NCBI GenBank assembly: GCA_029257385.1 | Contig: JARIBS010000043.1 | Coordinates: 1 to 64,000 of the forward strand | Origin: Thiorhodococcus sp. | GTDB taxonomy: Bacteria; Pseudomonadota; Gammaproteobacteria; Chromatiales; Chromatiaceae | Direction of reading: 5' to 3' | Length of the DNA: 64,000 nucleotides | Part shown: piece after piece, positions 39,850 to 48,510 of the stretch | How positions within the stretch are numbered: position 1 is the stretch's first letter | Layout of the letters: the number at the start of each line of letters is the position of its first letter | Made by a program: the position numbers and the translations under genes | The notes under the pieces: generated by a model | Told to the model about the DNA's origin: nothing | Seen by the model: the letters and a program-made list of their open reading frames with translations, nothing else | Databases searched by the model: none

Positions 39850-41688
39850 ATGTCCGAAATTCAAGCCGTGCGCCGCTGTCTGCCCACCCTGGCGCTGCTG
39901 ATGCCCTTGTTGTTGCCGGCGATCTTTACCGGCTGCGCAGTCAGCCCGATCCAGGACGAATCCACGATACTCGCTCCGCTCCCGCGTGCCGATCTCGATC
40001 GCGCCACGGCACTTGAGGCACAAGGCAAGTCGGCAGAGGCCGCGAAGCTCTACCAGGAGCTGTCGGAAAAGGCACAGCCACCGGCGCGGGCGCAGTTGCG
40101 GATCAAGTCCGCCCAAGCCTATCTCGATGCCGGTGAAACGGCGCAAGCCAAGCAGACCCTCGATGCGATTCCCCAGCCAAACCTGACCGCTGGCCAGCGG
40201 GAGCTACTACTGCTGACTCGTGCGGATCTGGCTCTGGCCACGGGCCGTCCCAAAGACGCCATCGTCGACCTCGAACGCATGCGCGCCCGCGGGTTGCCGG
40301 AGTCGATGCAAGCGCAACGCCTCGGCACGCTTGCCGCCGCTCAACGCCTCGGCAACGATCCGGTCGCCGCAGCCGAAACACTCGGCTCGCTCGATAAGCT
40401 CCTGAATGACCAGGGTGAGCGGCTCGCCAACCAGGTTTCGATTGTCTCGACCCTGAGCCTGCTCAGCCAGCCGCAACTCCAGCAGTTGACACGCCAGGGT
40501 CGGGGCGCCATGAAGGGCTGGGCGGACATCGCGCTCCTGACCCAGCAGAGCGGGGCTGATCCCAAGGGACTCGATGCGAGCTATCGCCAATGGCAGCAGA
40601 GACACCGCAGCCATCCGGCGCTCCCCGGTCTGGGCCGCGCCTATGCCGACACGCTCACAGGCGGATACCAGCCTGGCGACAAGATTACCGTCATGCTGCC
40701 ACGCAGCGGGCGCTTTGCCAGCGCGGCCAAGGTGATTCGCAATGGCATCGAAGCGGCGAGCCGCGCGGACGCCGGCGGACAACGCCCGACGCTCGCCTTC
40801 GTCGACAGCACCAATACCAGACGCGTCAAGAACCTGCATGCCACGGCCACGAAGCAGGGCGCCGACTACCTGATCGGCCCGCTGGAGAAACCCGCAGTCG
40901 ATAGCCTGTTGGCCACACGCACCCTATCGGCACCCACGTTGGCCCTCAACGAGGCGAGCCGTGACGGCCGTGCGGAGAATCTCTTCCAATTCTCACTCTC
41001 ACCCGAGAACGAAGCCGCCGAAGTCGCAAGCAAAGCGGCCGCGATGGGCGCAAAGCGCGCTTTACTGCTCTACCCCAAGGGTGACTGGGGCGAGCGTTTG
41101 GCGAGCGCGTTCCGCCGTCAATGGAGCAGTCTCGGCGGGACGGTGTCGGGACAGGCAAGCTTCGACCCATCCTGGTCCACCTACGACAAGACGCTCGCCA
41201 AGCTGATCGACGGTAAGGATGCGGACATGCTGTTCCTCGTAGCGACCACCGAGATGGCGCGCAAAGTCTATCCGCAGATTCGCTCCGCGACGCCCCTGCC
41301 AGTCATCTCGACCTCTCACGTCTATTCGGGCGGCTTCGACCCTGTAAAAGACCAAGCATTGATCGGGCTATACTTCGTCGACATCCCCTGGATGCTCGAC
41401 ACCGGCGGTAGCGACTCGCGCGCCCGCCGCGCGCTCGCGGGAAACGCCTCAAGCGCGAAAGGACCGCTAGCGCGTCTCTATGCCATGGGGATCGATGCCT
41501 ATCGGTTGGCACCGCGTCTGAGCGCCCTTGCCAATAGTCAGGGCGCCTATTATCCCGGTCAGACCGGCGGTCTTGCGCTCGACCCACTCGGGCGAATTAC
41601 CCGTCAGCTCATGCTGGGCCGCTTTAGCGAAAACGGGCCACGTCCAGCCGATTCACTCACCGACGCACCTCAGACACAACGCCAATAG
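39850..41688 (+). CDS. lpoA: Outer-membrane lipoprotein LpoA, activator of PBP1A
   Basis: A 612-residue lipoprotein (LppC/YraM family). The signal peptide ends in a lipobox at Cys29 (IFTGC). Residues 45-270 are helical TPR-like repeats (ALEAQGKSAEAAKLYQEL); residues 290-600 are a periplasmic-binding-protein-like domain (KITVMLPRSGRFASAAKVI, LLYPKGDWGERL). LpoA reaches through the periplasm to stimulate peptidoglycan synthase PBP1A. The open frame extends to 39691 but the ATG at 39850 follows an AGGGA site and opens the signal peptide. Followed by a strong hairpin and yraN. Confidence 0.93.
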   Translation: MSEIQAVRRCLPTLALLMPLLLPAIFTGCAVSPIQDESTILAPLPRADLDRATALEAQGKSAEAAKLYQELSEKAQPPARAQLRIKSAQAYLDAGETAQAKQTLDAIPQPNLTAGQRELLLLTRADLALATGRPKDAIVDLERMRARGLPESMQAQRLGTLAAAQRLGNDPVAAAETLGSLDKLLNDQGERLANQVSIVSTLSLLSQPQLQQLTRQGRGAMKGWADIALLTQQSGADPKGLDASYRQWQQRHRSHPALPGLGRAYADTLTGGYQPGDKITVMLPRSGRFASAAKVIRNGIEAASRADAGGQRPTLAFVDSTNTRRVKNLHATATKQGADYLIGPLEKPAVDSLLATRTLSAPTLALNEASRDGRAENLFQFSLSPENEAAEVASKAAAMGAKRALLLYPKGDWGERLASAFRRQWSSLGGTVSGQASFDPSWSTYDKTLAKLIDGKDADMLFLVATTEMARKVYPQIRSATPLPVISTSHVYSGGFDPVKDQALIGLYFVDIPWMLDTGGSDSRARRALAGNASSAKGPLARLYAMGIDAYRLAPRLSALANSQGAYYPGQTGGLALDPLGRITRQLMLGRFSENGPRPADSLTDAPQTQRQ

Positions 41689-41720
41689 CCACCGACAAAC
41701 AACCTTGGGACTGATTGGCA

Positions 41721-41747
41721 ACGGCTGCGCGCGCAGCCGTCTCTTTC
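41721..41747 (+). terminator. Probable intrinsic terminator after lpoA
   Basis: ACGGCTGC and GCAGCCGT form an 8-bp perfect stem around GCGC, followed by CTCTTT. It lies 33 bases after the lpoA stop and before yraN, so it could reduce read-through into yraN-dolP. Confidence 0.55.
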
Positions 41748-41783
41748 CAGACCTGACGCACGGAGTTTCTCGCAGAAAAACTG

Positions 41784-42170
41784 ATGAAACCTGACTCCGG
41801 ACCGCGCAACGCATCCCCAAGGACGACAGCGATCGGCCAAGAAAAAGAACGTCTAGCCGAAGCGTTCCTGTTGAGCAATCAATTAAAGCTCATTGCGCGC
41901 AACCACAGATGCAGGTTTGGCGAGATCGACCTCGTCATGCGCGATGGCGCAGTACTGGTGTTCGTCGAAGTCCGTTATCGGCGCTCGGTGCGTTTCGGCA
42001 CACCAGCCGCGACCGTCGATGCACGCAAACAGCGGCGTCTGGCGACGACGGCCCGGCACTATCTAAAGACCCACCCCACTCAGCTGGCCTGCCGGTTCGA
42101 TGTCGTCGCCATCAGCGGACAGGATACTATCCAATGGATCAGAAATGCCTTCACCCTCGACACGTTTTAG
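41784..42170 (+). CDS. yraN: UPF0102 family protein YraN
   Basis: A 128-residue protein with a predicted endonuclease-like fold. The conserved acidic strand pair is visible as RCRFGEIDLVMRDG and VLVFVEVRYRRS, followed by DARKQRRL. No biochemical function is established for the family. Its place after lpoA and before dolP is the standard yraLMN order; diaA, which E. coli has next, is missing. Confidence 0.9.
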   Translation: MKPDSGPRNASPRTTAIGQEKERLAEAFLLSNQLKLIARNHRCRFGEIDLVMRDGAVLVFVEVRYRRSVRFGTPAATVDARKQRRLATTARHYLKTHPTQLACRFDVVAISGQDTIQWIRNAFTLDTF

Positions 42171-42207
42171 ACTGCCACGCTTAATCCACACCGCGCATGC
42201 CCCGATC

Positions 42208-42822
42208 ATGCGCAGCACACTCGCCCGCCAGCTTCGAACGTTGAAGCTGTTAGCGCTGCTGCTCGCGTTCCTGGTCGCCCTGAGCGGCTGCACACCGATC
42301 GTCGTCGGAGGCGCGGTCGTCGGTGCCTCGACAATCTATGACCGGCGTCATTACCAGATTGTTATCGACGATCAGCAAATCGAGTTCTCGGCCCTGCATG
42401 CTCTGTCTCAGGATGAGGAGGTGCAAGGGCAATCGCGGATTTCGGCCACCAGTTATAATCGCACCGTCCTGCTGACCGGACAGGCGCAATCCGACGCGAT
42501 TGCACAGCGCGCCAGCGAGCTCGTCAGCCAGGTCTCCAAGGTCGAGCGCGTGGTCGATGAGATCGGCATCGGACCCGCGCTCTCGATCGGCAAACGATCA
42601 GAGGACGCCTATATCACTTCGCGCGCGAAGTTTGTGCTGACCAAGATCTCGCTGCCGGACTTCAACCCACTGCGGGTCAAGGTCGTCACGGAGAATGCGG
42701 TCGTGTATCTGATGGGACTCGTCAGCCAAGAAGAGGCCGATGCAGCCGCCGAGCAGATCCGCCATGTCCCCGGCGTCACACAGGTGGTCAAGCTGTTTGA
42801 GCGCAATGTCCCCGCCGTCTGA
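42208..42822 (+). CDS. dolP: Division- and outer-membrane-stress lipoprotein DolP (dual BON domain)
   Basis: A 204-residue lipoprotein with a classic lipobox at Cys28 (ALSGC) and two BON domains: about residues 50-115 (SRISATSYNRTVLLTGQA) and 125-195 (ITSRAKFVLTK, VKVVTENAVVYLMGLV). DolP (YraP) maintains outer-membrane integrity and septal amidase activity. The open frame begins at 42100, inside yraN, but ATG 42208 opens the signal peptide directly. Its end overlaps the next gene by 17 bases. Confidence 0.92.
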   Translation: MRSTLARQLRTLKLLALLLAFLVALSGCTPIVVGGAVVGASTIYDRRHYQIVIDDQQIEFSALHALSQDEEVQGQSRISATSYNRTVLLTGQAQSDAIAQRASELVSQVSKVERVVDEIGIGPALSIGKRSEDAYITSRAKFVLTKISLPDFNPLRVKVVTENAVVYLMGLVSQEEADAAAEQIRHVPGVTQVVKLFERNVPAV

Positions 42823-44194
42823 ACTCAGCGCGGGTTTTCGGGCATCGCTCGCCCAAGCCGCCGGTAGCGCGGCCATGCTCACCGACCCGGCCGACTGCTG
42901 GCCATACGGTTACGACAACTCCAGGCGTCATGCGCTGCCCCAAGCGGTGGTCTTCGCGCGCGAGGCGGCGCAGATCGCGGCAGTCGTCGCACTGTGCGCC
43001 GAATCTGCCACCGCGCTGACGGCGCGCGGCATGGGCACCGGGACGACTGGGGCTACGGTTCCAGAGCGTGGCGGCGTCGTGCTCTCATTCGAGCGGATGG
43101 ACGAGATCCTGCGCATCGCACCGGGCGATCGTCTCGCCGTGGTCCAGCCCGGCGTCATCAACGCCAATCTACAGAAAGCCCTTGCGACATCGGGCTTTTT
43201 CTGGCCACCCGATCCCACCAGCGCGGCAGTCTGCACCATTGGGGGCAATCTCGCCTACAACTCGGCTGGACCACGGGCGGTGAAGTACGGTACGCCGCGC
43301 GATAACACCCTGGGCCTGCGCGTCGTGAGCGGGACTGGCGAGATGCTGCGAACCGGTGTGTCGACCAGCAAGGGCGTAGTCGGCTACGACTTGACCCGGC
43401 TCATCATCGGCTCCGAGGGCACCCTGGCCCTGATCACCGAAGCCACGCTCAAACTGACCCCGCTGCCAGAGGCCAAGCGCACCCTGCGTGCCACTTATGC
43501 CGACATCCATGCCGCAGCGGCTGCCGTTTCATCGATCATGGCCCAGGCGGTGACGCCGTGCGCACTGGAGTTTATGGACGCCTCGGCCATCGCCATGGTC
43601 AGTCGCTATTCCAAGCTCGATCTGCCCGAGGGCGCCGGGGCGCTGCTGATGATCGAGGTGGACGGACCAGCCGCCTGCATCCACGAGGCTCAGGCAGCCG
43701 TGGCAGCGGCTGCTCAATGCGACGGGCTGCTTGAACTGCGACTGGCCGAGAGCGCCGAGGAGGTCGCGGCTCTGTGGAAGACGCGCAAGGCACTCTCACC
43801 CGCACTGCGTCATATCGCCCCGAAGAAAATCAATGAGGACGTCGTCGTGCCCGTCTCGCGCATGGGTGAGTTCATTGAGGCGCTCGATCGGCTCGCGCAC
43901 GAAAGCGGCATCCGTATCGTCAATTTCGGTCACGCGGGAAACGGCAATATTCATGTCAATCTGCTGATCGACCCCAATGACCCCGATGAGGTTGCGCGCG
44001 CAGCAACCTGTCTGGATGCCGTCTTCTCGCTGGTCTTGCGCCTGGATGGCACGCTCTCGGGCGAGCATGGCATCGGGCTGGAAAAACGCGACTTCGTCGA
44101 GCGCGAACTCGATCCGGTCGCGCTGCGACTGATGCACGATCTAAAGCGCTGCTTCGATCCGGCTGGCATTCTCAATCCCGGCAAGGGTTTGTAG
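42806..44194 (+). CDS. FAD-binding oxidase, GlcD / D-lactate dehydrogenase family
   Basis: A 462-residue flavoprotein of the VAO family. The FAD-binding PCMH domain holds VVALCAESATALTARGMGTGTTGA, VQPGVINANLQ, FFWPPDPTSAAVCTIGGNLA and GYDLTRLIIGSEGTLALITEATLKL. The C-terminal substrate half ends NFGHAGNGNIHVNLL and SGEHGIGLEKRDF, with the His of GHxGxGNxH. It oxidises a 2-hydroxyacid such as glycolate or D-lactate. The partners GlcE and GlcF are not present here. ATG 42806 lies within dolP, so expression is probably coupled. Confidence 0.88.
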   Translation: MSPPSELSAGFRASLAQAAGSAAMLTDPADCWPYGYDNSRRHALPQAVVFAREAAQIAAVVALCAESATALTARGMGTGTTGATVPERGGVVLSFERMDEILRIAPGDRLAVVQPGVINANLQKALATSGFFWPPDPTSAAVCTIGGNLAYNSAGPRAVKYGTPRDNTLGLRVVSGTGEMLRTGVSTSKGVVGYDLTRLIIGSEGTLALITEATLKLTPLPEAKRTLRATYADIHAAAAAVSSIMAQAVTPCALEFMDASAIAMVSRYSKLDLPEGAGALLMIEVDGPAACIHEAQAAVAAAAQCDGLLELRLAESAEEVAALWKTRKALSPALRHIAPKKINEDVVVPVSRMGEFIEALDRLAHESGIRIVNFGHAGNGNIHVNLLIDPNDPDEVARAATCLDAVFSLVLRLDGTLSGEHGIGLEKRDFVERELDPVALRLMHDLKRCFDPAGILNPGKGL

Positions 44195-44218
44195 CGACAT
44201 CACTCAAGGGAGCGTGCA

Positions 44219-47200
44219 ATGGCGCGGCTGTTTCGGATTTCCGGTTTTCTGTCCTATGTCCTGATGATCTTTCCCAATGCCTTCGTGGACTTGGGGCACA
44301 AGATCGTCATCCAGAATACGCTCTTCAAAACCTACGACGGCGACACCCAGATTCTGCTCACCGCCATCGTCAATGCACTGATTCTGCTGCCCTTCGTCCT
44401 GCTGTTTACACCATCGGGATTCATCGCTGACCGTTTCCCGAAGAATCGGGTGATGCGCGCGAGCGCCTGGATCGCGGTTGCGCTGACCCTGTGCATCACG
44501 GCCTTCTACTATCTCGGCTGGTTCTGGCCGGCGTTTGCCATGACCTTCCTGCTCGCCGCGCAGAGCGCCTTCTATTCACCGGCCAAGTACGGCTATATCA
44601 AGGAACTGGTCGGCAAGGAGGCGCTGACCTCGGCCAATGGCTGGGTCCAGGCCACCACCACCACGGCGATCCTGGCTGGGATCTTTGTCTTCTCGATCCT
44701 CTTCGAGGGCCGTCTCGCCGACAGGACCTTCAGCACTCCCGACGAGATCATGCATCTGGTCGCGCCGGTCGGCTGGGTGCTGGTGGCCTGCTCGCTGTTT
44801 GAGGTCTTCATGGCCTATCGCCTGCCGCAGACCAACAGCGGCAGCGCACTGGATTTCGAGTGGGGCCGGTACGCCTCCGGGAGCTATCTCAAACAGAACC
44901 TCGGTGCGGCCTGGGGCAATCAGGTCATCTGGCTGTCGATCGTCGGGTTGTCGGTGTTCTGGGCCATCTCGCAGGTCATCCTGGCGGCCTTTCCCGCATT
45001 CGCGAAAGAGAGCCTCAACGAGAACAATACGGTCGTCATCCAGGGCATGCTCGCCTGTTCCGGGCTGGGCATCATCCTGGGTTCTTATATCGCCGGGCGT
45101 GTCTCGCGTAACCATATCGAGACGGCCTTGATCCCGATCGGGGCCATCGGTATCGCCATCACGCTGTTTATCCTGCCGGGGCTGGGATCGGCTTGGGCGC
45201 ACGGGTTGAATTTCCTGGTGCTGGGTGTCCTAGGCGGGCTCTTTCTCGTGCCGCTCAATGCGCTGATCCAGTTCAACGCCGGTGAGGACGGACTCGGGCG
45301 GGTGCTGGCCTCCAACAACTTCGTCCAGAACATCGTGATGCTCGGCTTTCTTGGGCTGACGGTGCTGGCTGCTTTCCTGGAAGTCGGCGGGCTGCTGGTG
45401 ATGCTCGCGCTCGCCGTGGTCGCCCTGCTCGGCGCCGTCTACACCCTCTATCAACTGCCCCAGTCGCTGGTGCGGTTCCTGATCGGGCGCGTCATGTCGA
45501 CCCGCTATCGGCTCAACGTCATCGGGCTTGGGAACATGCCAGCCCAGGGCGGCGTGCTGCTGCTCGGCAATCACGTGAGCTGGATCGACTGGGCCATGGT
45601 GCAGATGGCAAGCCCACGGCCGGTGCGCTTCGTGATGGAGCGATGGATCTACGAGCGTTGGTATCTGCGCTGGTTCCTGGACTTCTTCGGCGTGGTGCCG
45701 ATCTCGCGCGCGAGCAGCCGGCAAGCGATCCAGACCGTGACCCACCTGCTCGACGCGGGTGAGGTCGTCTGTCTATTCCCCGAAGGTACGTTGAGCAAGA
45801 ACGGCCAGCTCTCGGAGTTTAAACGCGGCTTCGAGCTGTCCGCCCGCGAGGCCCATTCCGGCGTCATCCTGCCCTTCTATCAACGCGGTCTCTGGGGGAG
45901 CCGATTCTCCTATGCCAGCGAAAAGCTCCGATCCAATCGCAAGGACGGACGGGTGCGCGACATCATCGTCGCCTTCGGTCCGACCCTGCCGCTGGAGTCT
46001 AGCGCCGAGCGCGTCAAGCAGGCGGTGTTTGAGCTTTCGGCGACGTCCTGGGAGACCTATGTCAGCGCCCTGCCCAGCCTGCCCCATGCGTGGCTCATGA
46101 GTGCGAAGCGCGCCCTCGGCGCCACGGCGGTGATCGATTCCGTCGGCACCGTTCTGACCAATCGCCGGCTGGTCACGGCGGTGCTGCTGTTCACCGGGCG
46201 GATTCGACGCCTGGCGCCAGAACCCGTGATCGGCATCCTGCTCCCGGCGAGCAGCGCGGGTGCCATCGCCAATCTGGCCGCCCTGCTCGCGGGCAAGACG
46301 GTCGTGAACCTCAACTACACCGCCAGTGCCGAGGCGTTGCGCGCGGGCGTGGAACAGGCCGGTGTGCGCCACGTCGTCACGGCCGATCGCTTCCTGCGCA
46401 AGCTCGAGCAGCAAGGGATCGATCTTGGTTCGGCCTTGCCTGGCGTAACACTGCACCCTATGGAGGCGATGCGCGCGAAGATCGGCCGAGCGCGGGCGCT
46501 CGCGATGCTGGCGACCGCAAGCCTCCTGCCAGCGCGGCTGTTGCTGCACCTTTTCGGGCGATCGACGCACCCCGACGCCACGGCCGCCATCCTCTTCTCC
46601 AGCGGCAGCGAAGGCACGCCCAAGGGGATCGAACTCACGCATCGCAACATCCTGGCCAACGTGCGCCAGATCTCGGACGTGCTCAATACCCGGGCCGATG
46701 ACGTCGTGCTGTCCAATCTGCCGCTTTTCCATGCCTTCGGTCTGACCGCGACGACCTTCATGCCACTGCTGGAAGGCATCCCCATGGTCTGTCATCCGGA
46801 CCCCACGGATGCGCTCGGCGGCGCCAAGGCGATCGCCCTGCATCGCGCGACCGTGCTGTGCAGCACCTCGACCTTCCTGCGGCTTTATATCCGCAACCAG
46901 CGCGTGCATCCGCTGATGCTCCAGTCGCTGCGCATCGTCGTCGCCGGGGCCGAGCGTCTGAGTCCGCAGGTGCGCGAGGCGTTCGCTCTCAAATTCCACA
47001 AACAGATCCTCGAAGGCTACGGCGCGACCGAGACCACGCCCGTGGCGAGCGTGAACGTGCCCGATGCGTTGGAGATGGACACCTGGAAGATCCAGTCCGG
47101 CGCGCGCGCCGGCACCGTCGGTATGCCCTTGCCCGGAACCAGTTTCCGCGTAGTCGACCCGGCAACTCTCGAACCGCTCCCGGCGGGCGAGGACGGGCTG

Positions 47201-47665
47201 ATCCTGATCGGCGGGGTGCAGGTCATGAAAGGCTATTTGAAAGCACCCGAGAAAACCGCCGAGGCCGTCATCGTGCTCGACGACATGCGCTGGTACAAGA
47301 CCGGCGACAAGGGGCATCTGGATGCCGATGGCTTCCTGACCATCGTCGACCGCTACTCGCGCTTCGCCAAGCTCGGCGGCGAGATGATCAGCCTCGGCGC
47401 GGTCGAGGAGCAGGTGCGCCGGGCGCTGGGTCGCGCGGAGCTGGAAATCGCGGCGGTGAACGTCCCCGATGAACGCAAGGGCGAGCGCATCCTGCTGCTG
47501 GTCGCCGAGGACATCGATGCGGATGCGCTGCGCAAGGCCATGCTGGATGCCGGTGTGAATCCGCTGAGTATCCCGTCCGAGGTGGTGCGGGTCGCAGACA
47601 TCCCCAAGCTCGGCAGCGGCAAGACCGATTTCGGTGCGCTCCGAAGGCTCGCGCTGGCCGCCTGA
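44219..47665 (+). CDS. LplT-PlsC-acyl-ACP synthetase fusion (Aas-type lysophospholipid recycling enzyme)
   Basis: A 1148-residue three-part membrane protein. Residues 1 to about 400 are an MFS transporter like LplT, the lysophospholipid flippase. Residues 425-610 are a PlsC acyltransferase with the HxxxxD motif (His452-Asp457 in NHVSWIDW) and FPEGTLSKNG. Residues 640-1140 are an AMP-forming acyl synthetase with FSSGSEGTPKGIELTH (about 793-808), GYGATETTP and YKTGDKGHLD. In E. coli lplT and aas are separate adjacent genes; fusion would couple uptake of lysophospholipid to its re-acylation. A comparable fused form is known from other proteobacteria. Confidence 0.93.
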   Translation: MARLFRISGFLSYVLMIFPNAFVDLGHKIVIQNTLFKTYDGDTQILLTAIVNALILLPFVLLFTPSGFIADRFPKNRVMRASAWIAVALTLCITAFYYLGWFWPAFAMTFLLAAQSAFYSPAKYGYIKELVGKEALTSANGWVQATTTTAILAGIFVFSILFEGRLADRTFSTPDEIMHLVAPVGWVLVACSLFEVFMAYRLPQTNSGSALDFEWGRYASGSYLKQNLGAAWGNQVIWLSIVGLSVFWAISQVILAAFPAFAKESLNENNTVVIQGMLACSGLGIILGSYIAGRVSRNHIETALIPIGAIGIAITLFILPGLGSAWAHGLNFLVLGVLGGLFLVPLNALIQFNAGEDGLGRVLASNNFVQNIVMLGFLGLTVLAAFLEVGGLLVMLALAVVALLGAVYTLYQLPQSLVRFLIGRVMSTRYRLNVIGLGNMPAQGGVLLLGNHVSWIDWAMVQMASPRPVRFVMERWIYERWYLRWFLDFFGVVPISRASSRQAIQTVTHLLDAGEVVCLFPEGTLSKNGQLSEFKRGFELSAREAHSGVILPFYQRGLWGSRFSYASEKLRSNRKDGRVRDIIVAFGPTLPLESSAERVKQAVFELSATSWETYVSALPSLPHAWLMSAKRALGATAVIDSVGTVLTNRRLVTAVLLFTGRIRRLAPEPVIGILLPASSAGAIANLAALLAGKTVVNLNYTASAEALRAGVEQAGVRHVVTADRFLRKLEQQGIDLGSALPGVTLHPMEAMRAKIGRARALAMLATASLLPARLLLHLFGRSTHPDATAAILFSSGSEGTPKGIELTHRNILANVRQISDVLNTRADDVVLSNLPLFHAFGLTATTFMPLLEGIPMVCHPDPTDALGGAKAIALHRATVLCSTSTFLRLYIRNQRVHPLMLQSLRIVVAGAERLSPQVREAFALKFHKQILEGYGATETTPVASVNVPDALEMDTWKIQSGARAGTVGMPLPGTSFRVVDPATLEPLPAGEDGLILIGGVQVMKGYLKAPEKTAEAVIVLDDMRWYKTGDKGHLDADGFLTIVDRYSRFAKLGGEMISLGAVEEQVRRALGRAELEIAAVNVPDERKGERILLLVAEDIDADALRKAMLDAGVNPLSIPSEVVRVADIPKLGSGKTDFGALRRLALAA

Positions 47666-47675
47666 TGGAGTCACA

Positions 47676-47704
47676 CTTAATTTTTCACGAAAAAATTCTA
47701 TACT
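47676..47704 (+). promoter_or_regulatory. Candidate promoter of hsp20
   Basis: TATACT at 47699-47704 is one mismatch from the -10 consensus; 17 bases upstream is a weak -35 (CTTAAT). The surroundings are strongly AT-rich, unlike the neighbouring genes. No sigma-32 type CCCCAT -10 is seen. It would give a leader of roughly 80-105 bases before hsp20. Confidence 0.4.
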
Positions 47705-47726
47705 ACTGATTTATAAAAATAATAAT

Positions 47727-47753
47727 AGCCCAAAAAAGGTTACCAACCGGGCT
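47727..47753 (+). promoter_or_regulatory. Bulged hairpin in hsp20 leader
   Basis: AGCCC (47727) pairs with GGGCT (ends 47753), and inside it GGTT pairs with AACC around ACC, leaving an A-rich bulge on the 5' side only. It is followed by GTTTAGG, so it could end the upstream fusion gene or form part of a leader structure of hsp20. Confidence 0.4.
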
Positions 47754-47817
47754 GTTTAGGCTATATTTGAAGTAGGAGCACAGAAAGATGAAGTCCAAGC
47801 AGAATAGGAGAACAATA

Positions 47818-48303
47818 ATGAAAACCAAACGCAAAGATATGACCAAGATGGCTCTGCGTGATTCCATGACGATGTTCGACGAGATGGAGCGGGCCTTCCA
47901 AACCATGATGAATCCGGGGTGGATGTATCCATTCCGCAGTCTCTGGCCGGAGGGGATGGGCATGGAGCACATGTTGGCAAGCATGCCGAAGGTCGATGTG
48001 ATTGAGCGCGAATCCGAGATTCTGGTTCGCGCCGAAGTGCCGGGTATCGACAAGAAGGATCTGCACATCGAGCTTGCCGGTAATCTCCTGACCATCAAGG
48101 GCGAGCATGAGCACAAGGAGGAGACCAAGGAGGAAGGCACCTTTCACCGGTCTGAGATCAAGCGCGGCAGCTTCATCCGCACTATCAGGCTTCCTTCGGA
48201 AGTGGCGCTTGATGAGACGAACGCGGAGTTCAAAGACGGCGTGTTAGAGATCCTCCTGCAGAAGGCGCTCAAGACCGAGAAACGCCGCATTGATGTCAAA
48301 TAA
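47818..48303 (+). CDS. Small heat shock protein Hsp20 (alpha-crystallin family)
   Basis: A 161-residue ATP-independent holdase chaperone. Residues 1-50 are a methionine- and arginine-rich variable arm, residues about 55-145 the alpha-crystallin domain (VDVIERESEILVRAEVPGIDKKDL, GTFHRSEIKRGSFIRTIRLP, AEFKDGVLEI), and the tail ends RRIDVK, an I-x-V type assembly motif. Two in-frame starts, ATG 47788 and ATG 47818, each follow a GGAG; the second has the better spacing. Own transcription unit. Confidence 0.93.
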   Translation: MKTKRKDMTKMALRDSMTMFDEMERAFQTMMNPGWMYPFRSLWPEGMGMEHMLASMPKVDVIERESEILVRAEVPGIDKKDLHIELAGNLLTIKGEHEHKEETKEEGTFHRSEIKRGSFIRTIRLPSEVALDETNAEFKDGVLEILLQKALKTEKRRIDVK

Positions 48304-48362
48304 GCTTGCAGTGCGGCTGGACGGCGGTTTCGGACGAAACGCAATCACCGCCAGCGACTGAA

Positions 48363-48386
48363 AAGGCCGGCCACTCAGTCGGCCTT
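48363..48386 (+). terminator. Hairpin terminator after hsp20
   Basis: AAGGCCG and CGGCCTT form a 7-bp stem with a ten-base loop about 60 bases past the hsp20 stop. Only a short T pair follows, so efficiency is uncertain. Confidence 0.5.
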
Positions 48387-48510
48387 CATGTCTGCGGTGA
48401 TCAGTTTTCAGTTGAGTGAATCGAGCTTTTCGCGAACGACCGTGGTAAGCGGGGTTGAGATTGCGTAGATTGAATTGATCGTCAACGCAGTGCTCATCGA
48501 CGGCGGTCAG

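Noticed and set aside
45773-47674. 633-codon open frame on the minus strand
   Set aside because: Antisense to the Aas-type fusion gene, which has intact motifs throughout; the translation has no domain pattern.
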